Shown: positions 15,394 to 18,596 of the stretch, piece after piece
Layout of the letters: every line of letters starts with the position of its first letter
How positions within the stretch are numbered: the stretch's first letter is position 1
NCBI GenBank assembly: GCA_023382535.1
Contig: JAHDWA010000124.1
Span: forward strand, 1 to 18,596
Reading direction: 5' to 3'
Length of the DNA: 18,596 nt
From: Anaerolineae bacterium
Lineage (GTDB): Bacteria > Chloroflexota > Anaerolineae > 4572-78 > J111
Position numbers and translations under genes: made by a program
Notes under the pieces: generated by a model
Databases searched by the model: none
What the model saw: the letters and a program-made list of their open reading frames with translations, nothing else
Told to the model about the DNA's origin: nothing

Positions 15394-16551
15394 TTAGCGC
15401 TTTAACTTTTGCAGCCGCCGGGCTGCTTCTTCCAGAGTAGGCCGGGTTTTGCAGAAGGCGAAGCGGGCGAGCGTGGCCCCATCGGCGGGGTTGAAGTAGA
15501 AGGCGCTGGGAGGGATAGCGGCCACGCCAATTTCGGTGGTCAGGTAGCGGCAAAAGGTGACGTCATCGGGAAAGTTCAACGCGCTGATATCCACCATAAT
15601 AAAATAAGTACCCTGAGGCATGATCGGTTTAAGACCGGCTTCGGCCAGGGCGGCGGCCAGGAAATCGCGATTGGCCTGGTACATCGCAGCCAGCTCGGCA
15701 TAGTAATCGTCGGCGACTTGCAGGGCGGCCACAACGCCCTCTTGCAGCGGCGCGGCGACGGAGTAGGTCAAAAATTGATGCACTCGAAAGACGGCCTGGT
15801 TCAACTCGGCCGCGGCCACGGCCCAGCCGATTTTCCAGCCGGTCATGCTGAAAGTTTTGCCGGCGCTGGAAATGGTTACGGTGCGGCCGGCCATACCCGG
15901 CATCGTGCCCAGCGAGATGTGTTGAAGGCCGTCAAAAATAATATGCTCGTAGACTTCGTCTACCACCGCGATAACGTCGTGGGTCTGGCACAGCTCGGCA
16001 ATCAGGTGCAGTTCAGCCTCTGTATAAACCTTGCCGGTGGGATTGTGGGGGGTGTTGACGACAATAAGTTTGGTCTTGTCGGAAAAAAGGGCGGCCAGTT
16101 CGTCCCGGTCAATGGCCCAATCCGGCGGCCGGAGCGTGTAAAAGCGAGGCACACCGCCGGCCATCTGCACCGACGGCAGGTAGGAGTCGTAATACGGCTC
16201 AAAGAGAATGACCTCGTCGCCAGGGTTGACCAGGCCCATGATTGTGGCAAAAATGGCTTCGGTGGCGCCACTGGTCACGGTAACTTCGGTCGCCGGATTG
16301 ACGGCCAGGCCGTAATGGCGCTCCATTTTGTGAGCGATGGCCTCGCGCAGTGAAGGCCGGCCGCTGCCAGGAGCATACTGGTTGATGTCGTCCTGGATCG
16401 CCTGGATAGCCGCCCCTTTCAAAAAATCAGGTCCCGGAAAGTCGGGAAAACCCTGCCCCAGGTTAACAGCCTGGTGCTGGTTGGCCAGGCTGGTCATTTC
16501 AAAAAAAATGGTCGTGCCAAAGTTGCGGACACGCTGCGCCAGATAGGTCAT
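15394..16551 (-). CDS. PLP-dependent aminotransferase, class I/II (methionine/kynurenine aminotransferase-like)
   Basis: 385 residues from ATG 16551, with AAAGGA 11 nt upstream; a longer reading from 16641 adds a Cys-rich leader unlike the family and was not used. Fold type I motifs: GQGFPDFPGP (32-41), TSGATEAIF (93-101, cofactor phosphate site), VVNTPHNPTGKV (164-175, N170 near the ring), VVDEVYEH (196-203; D198 and Y201), SSAGKTFSMTGWKIGW (228-243; K232 forms the Schiff base) and a C-terminal ARFAF segment with the substrate carboxylate Arg. The GFPDFP and VDEVYEHIIFDG features resemble the YbdL/kynurenine aminotransferase group. The exact amino donor cannot be told. It is the first gene of a minus-strand group with OsmC and pepA. 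Confidence 0.93.
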   Translation of the reverse strand: MTYLAQRVRNFGTTIFFEMTSLANQHQAVNLGQGFPDFPGPDFLKGAAIQAIQDDINQYAPGSGRPSLREAIAHKMERHYGLAVNPATEVTVTSGATEAIFATIMGLVNPGDEVILFEPYYDSYLPSVQMAGGVPRFYTLRPPDWAIDRDELAALFSDKTKLIVVNTPHNPTGKVYTEAELHLIAELCQTHDVIAVVDEVYEHIIFDGLQHISLGTMPGMAGRTVTISSAGKTFSMTGWKIGWAVAAAELNQAVFRVHQFLTYSVAAPLQEGVVAALQVADDYYAELAAMYQANRDFLAAALAEAGLKPIMPQGTYFIMVDISALNFPDDVTFCRYLTTEIGVAAIPPSAFYFNPADGATLARFAFCKTRPTLEEAARRLQKLKR

Positions 16552-16644
16552 GCTTTGACATCCTTTCCCCCATTCGCTCGCGGAGCGGCAAAAATCTTTG
16601 ACCAGCTTCGTATGGCAGTCGTATGGTACAGGCCGGGACAAATG

Positions 16645-16653
16645 TGGTATACT
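16645..16653 (+). promoter_or_regulatory. Extended -10 element upstream of the palindrome
   Basis: TGGTATACT contains TATACT with an upstream TG one base away. The -35 is not clear. Transcription would start near 16659, inside the palindrome, giving a 5' leader of about 225 nt for the plus-strand gene. Confidence 0.35.
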
Positions 16654-16658
16654 AACAG

Positions 16659-16672
16659 TTGTTACGTAACAA
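16659..16672. promoter_or_regulatory. Perfect 14-bp palindrome, operator candidate
   Basis: TTGTTACGTAACAA is fully symmetric and sits just downstream of an extended -10 element, in the gap between two divergent genes. Such a site fits a dimeric repressor (TetR/GntR/MarR type). The cognate regulator is unknown. Confidence 0.45.
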
Positions 16673-16814
16673 GTAGCGGCAAATCACCTGTTGAGCACCG
16701 CGGCGTTATTCACCTCATTGTACCACTGTCTTTCCTTTTCTGAGAAACCGGACCTGGTGCTTGCCGGCTTGAGAGCAACTTACCAGAGAATTTGCTATTT
16801 TACTGGTTGACCTC

Positions 16815-16842
16815 TTGATTAATCCACTTAATAATTTATAAT
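16815..16842 (+). promoter_or_regulatory. Probable promoter of the Cys-rich protein gene
   Basis: TTGATT (16815-16820) and a perfect TATAAT (16837-16842) are separated by 16 nt in an A/T-rich stretch. A start near 16849 gives a leader of about 35 nt before the TTG at 16884. A TTGACC at 16807 pairs less well. Confidence 0.6.
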
Positions 16843-16883
16843 AGAAGACACATCTATTATTTTGAATAGTGGGAATATAACTT

Positions 16884-17597
16884 TTGACCAAAATCGAGTT
16901 ACTTGATCTGACGACGATTCCAGCGGCCAGAATGCGGGAACCGGAAAACTGGTATGCCGAGCCTTTTACCAAACGTACCGGCTGCAAAACGCCGGGCCAA
17001 TGCGGCGGCGATTGCAACTGTGGGTGTCCATATAATACCATGACCGAAGTAGAGCGACTGCCCCTCATAGAAGAGATTGCCCGCATATTTCCCAACGAGT
17101 GGCTGGCTTTTATCATCTCGCCCATTGAAGATGACGAGTATGAACCGACTCACGGCAAACTGGTTGCCCACAGCCCTTATCCCGATGAGGTTTATGATGC
17201 GGTCAACAGGGTGCTGTGGAATCAACATGTTTACATCTATTTCAATGGTAATTTTGAGCCTATGCAGGCCAGTTATGGCTCCGCCTGGGAGCAGGAGACA
17301 CTGGCTGTAGCCAAACGCGCTTATTCAGGACCGCAAGGTTTGCCTGTCGTGCCGGCCACGCCGCCTCAGGATTTGACCGAACTCATCTACAGCGCGCTCG
17401 ATCAGCTCTACGACGGTCCAAAAATCAACGAGGCGATCCGCCGCCTGCGTTTGGCCCGGGTCAGGGCAGCTCAGCAAAAGCAGGCTACCCTGATGACCGT
17501 TCTGGATACGGCGCTCGACCGGCTGGAAACCCCTTTGCCTATGATTGATGAGGTCATCTGGCAATTAGAAGAGGCGCTGGCGGATCTAGAAAGCTGA
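16884..17597 (+). CDS. Unrecognised protein with N-terminal Cys cluster and DUF5678-like middle region
   Basis: 237 residues from TTG 16884; a TAA at 16878 rules out extension. Near the N-terminus is TGCKTPGQCGGDCNCGCP, five Cys at residues 34, 40, 44, 46 and 48 (spacing 5-3-1-1), which suggests binding of a metal ion or an iron-sulphur cluster, though no known motif is matched. The middle (about 60-125) contains EIARIFPNEWLAFIIS, GKLVAHSPYPDEVYDAV and YIYFNGNFE, resembling small domains of the DUF5678 kind (by recall). The C-terminal 80 residues are helical with a charged repeat-like pattern (ALDQLYDGPKINEAIRRLRLAR, then DTALDRLETPLPMIDEVIWQLEEAL). No signal peptide or membrane helix. It has its own promoter and stands alone between divergent and downstream genes. 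I do not recognise a function. Confidence 0.75.
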   Translation: MTKIELLDLTTIPAARMREPENWYAEPFTKRTGCKTPGQCGGDCNCGCPYNTMTEVERLPLIEEIARIFPNEWLAFIISPIEDDEYEPTHGKLVAHSPYPDEVYDAVNRVLWNQHVYIYFNGNFEPMQASYGSAWEQETLAVAKRAYSGPQGLPVVPATPPQDLTELIYSALDQLYDGPKINEAIRRLRLARVRAAQQKQATLMTVLDTALDRLETPLPMIDEVIWQLEEALADLES

Positions 17598-17619
17598 AGC
17601 TTCGCAAAAACCTGTTTCC

Positions 17620-17716
17620 GGGGTGACGTTTCTGGGGGGCCTTAAAATTGAGGGGACGTTTCGCCTGCAGGTAAAGGAGGCAAACGTTTACCCCTACTGG
17701 GGGTAGGACCGCAGGC
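17620..17716 (+). other. Potentially structured leader upstream of lipB with alternative stems
   Basis: Three copies of a GGGG-x-ACGTTT element occur: 17620-17632, 17652-17662, and in reverse complement at 17681-17694. 17652-17666 can pair with 17678-17694. TACCCC (17689-17694) can instead pair with GGGGTA (17700-17705). GCCTGC plus GG (17663-17671) can pair with CC plus GCAGGC (17709-17716), enclosing two smaller stems. The stems compete for the same CCCC. It does not match a riboswitch class I can recognise. Confidence 0.3.
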
Positions 17717-17798
17717 AACGCCTGATTCATCTGTCCAGTGCTGCCAAAAACCAAAGTCTGTTCAATCTAGCAGAAGCATCAGGCAAAAGGAGACCGGC

Positions 17799-18539
17799 AT
17801 GATCCCTACTTGTCACCCTCGATGGCTTGGTCGAATGGAGTTCGGGGCAGCTCTGAGTCTACAAAAGGAGTTAACCGCCCGGCGAGCAGCCAGTGAAATT
17901 CCCAATACACTTTTATTGCTGGAACACCCCCCTACCTTCAGCGTCGGCATTGGCGGGCACCGGGAGCATCTGCTGGTCAATCAGCAGGAACTGGCCCAGC
18001 GAAATGTCGCTTATCATTCCGTGGACCGGGGCGGTTCCGTTAGCTATCACGGCCCGGGCCAATTGGTCTGCTATCCTATTTTGAAGTTAAGCGAGCCAGG
18101 TCAAGGGTACCATCATTACCTTAAACTGCTAGAAAGCGTCATCATTCGGGCTTTGGCCGGCTTCAAAGTGCGGGCGTTTCGGGGGCGTGGCCAGCCAGGA
18201 GTCTGGGTTTTTACCGGCAATGCTCATCCTAACGGCCCTGAACTGCTTCAATCCGACCATTTTCAGATGGCCCAAATTGCGGCCATTGGGGTCAAACTTG
18301 ATCAGAACCAGGTTACCAGCCACGGTTTTTCGATCAATGTCAATCCTGATTTGACCTTTTTTGATTTGATTGTACCGCGTGGTCTGCCTGGCTGCCGGGT
18401 CACTTCGCTGGCTGAGGTGGTGGGCAGGCCGATTGAAGTTAGCTGCCTGCTGGAGCCTGTGATACAATCCTTTTGCCAAGTTTTTGAAATGGAACGGATC
18501 ACTGCCGAACCGAGCGCATCACTTTTGCTGGCCTCTTAA
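17799..18539 (+). CDS. lipB: LipB-family octanoyltransferase homologue lacking the catalytic Lys and Cys
   Basis: 246 residues from ATG 17799, with AAAGGAGA 5 nt upstream. LipB moves octanoyl from acyl-carrier protein to lipoyl domains of dehydrogenase complexes and glycine cleavage protein H in the cytoplasm. The family core is clear: RGGSVSYHGPGQLVCYPI (77-94), PGVWV (133-137), IAAIGV (160-165), SHGFSINVNPDLTFFDLIVP (174-193) and VTSL. But the catalytic dyad is altered: the Lys before IAAIG is Gln (Q159, CAA) and the Cys of the usual PCGI is Arg (R194, CGT). A Cys occurs five residues later (C199 in PGCRVTSL). Also, PGVWV and IAAIG are separated by a longer insert (138-159) than normal. It may be inactive, changed in function, or use another residue. 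Downstream of a possibly structured leader and separated from the Cys-rich gene by 201 nt. Confidence 0.9.
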   Translation: MIPTCHPRWLGRMEFGAALSLQKELTARRAASEIPNTLLLLEHPPTFSVGIGGHREHLLVNQQELAQRNVAYHSVDRGGSVSYHGPGQLVCYPILKLSEPGQGYHHYLKLLESVIIRALAGFKVRAFRGRGQPGVWVFTGNAHPNGPELLQSDHFQMAQIAAIGVKLDQNQVTSHGFSINVNPDLTFFDLIVPRGLPGCRVTSLAEVVGRPIEVSCLLEPVIQSFCQVFEMERITAEPSASLLLAS

Positions 18540-18556
18540 GAATATACTCATTAAGG

Positions 18557-18596
18557 ATGAAAAGTTACATTCTTAAAGGACTGGAATTTAAGGGTC
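18557..18596 (+). CDS. Possible 5' end of a next gene (partial, running off the window)
   Basis: An ATG at 18557 opens a frame of 13 codons (MKSYILKGLEFKG) that is still open at the window end. It begins 17 nt after the lipB stop. The only purine-rich run (AAGG, 18553-18556) touches the ATG, so initiation is doubtful. Too short to identify. Confidence 0.2.
   Translation, partial: MKSYILKGLEFKG

Larger units (their letters stand above)
16552..16883. other. Divergent intergenic region with two promoter candidates and a palindrome
   Basis: 332 nt between the start of the aminotransferase (minus) and of the Cys-rich protein gene (plus). No RNA gene or persuasive small reading frame is seen. It holds an extended -10 element (16645-16653), a perfect palindrome (16659-16672) and an A/T-rich strong promoter candidate near 16815-16842. 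Confidence 0.6.

Noticed and set aside
15409..16353. Open frame of 314 codons opposite the aminotransferase gene
   Set aside because: Shadow of the aminotransferase frame, Gly/His/Gln-rich composition without any motif.
16552..16641. N-terminal extension of the aminotransferase from 16641
   Set aside because: The extra 30 residues (with CHTK, FCRS, GKGC) have no counterpart in the family, while AAAGGA precedes ATG 16551.
17598..17798. Glycine, c-di-GMP or TPP riboswitch before lipB
   Set aside because: Some words (GGCAAACG, CCGCAGGCAACGCC) recalled conserved riboswitch parts, but the stem order and conserved loops of these classes are not met.

Overview
The window looks like a chromosomal segment of a Chloroflexota-type bacterium (Anaerolineae-like). 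This is inferred from the style of the genes: a giant STAND NTPase/WD40/TPR protein, two DegV proteins around an ECF sigma factor, a zinc-ribbon M48 peptidase and frequent TTG/GTG starts. No rRNA, tRNA, transposase or CRISPR array is visible. Coding density is high and the sequence is moderately G+C-rich by eye.

Layout. 1-369 is the 3' end of an unrecognised gene. 548-5278 (+) encodes a 1576-residue STAND ATPase: N-terminal helical region, nSTAND1-type NTPase, one membrane helix, Ala/Glu/Gln-rich coiled coil, 14 WD40 repeats and C-terminal TPR-like repeats. 5318-6895 (+) is a polytopic GT-C-type glycosyltransferase carrying an in-frame palindromic repeat. On the minus strand, fabF (9270-8008) is followed 26 nt later by an M48 metalloprotease with double zinc ribbon (7981-6920). 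Divergent from fabF, a strong sigma-70-like promoter drives a winged-helix regulator (9465-10169), then a DegV/FakB-type fatty-acid-binding protein (10223-11080), an ECF sigma factor (11254-11895), a second DegV (11965-12819) and a small single-TM protein that could be an anti-sigma factor (12913-13263). On the minus strand follow an aminotransferase (16551-15394), an OsmC-family protein (15327-14917) and leucyl aminopeptidase pepA (14805-13279). On the plus strand a 237-residue protein with an N-terminal Cys cluster (16884-17597) and a LipB-family protein (17799-18539) close the window.

How the genes may work together. fabF, two fatty-acid-binding DegV proteins, a divergent regulator and an ECF sigma factor suggest a lipid-synthesis/exogenous fatty-acid sensing module; this is inference from gene order. 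The LipB-like protein belongs to octanoyl (lipoyl) transfer, but both residues of the known catalytic Lys/Cys dyad are substituted.

Most notable: (1) the LipB homologue lacks both catalytic residues; (2) short tandem heptamer repeats sit exactly at the ends of three genes and supply their stop codons, and in one case the next gene's ribosome binding site; (3) a large imperfect palindrome is inserted in frame in the glycosyltransferase; (4) the STAND protein has near-identical WD40 blades, including a recent 126-bp tandem duplication, and no recognisable effector domain; (5) a potentially structured leader with mutually exclusive stems precedes lipB; (6) a Cys-rich protein of unknown function has its own strong promoter and lies next to a perfect 14-bp palindrome.
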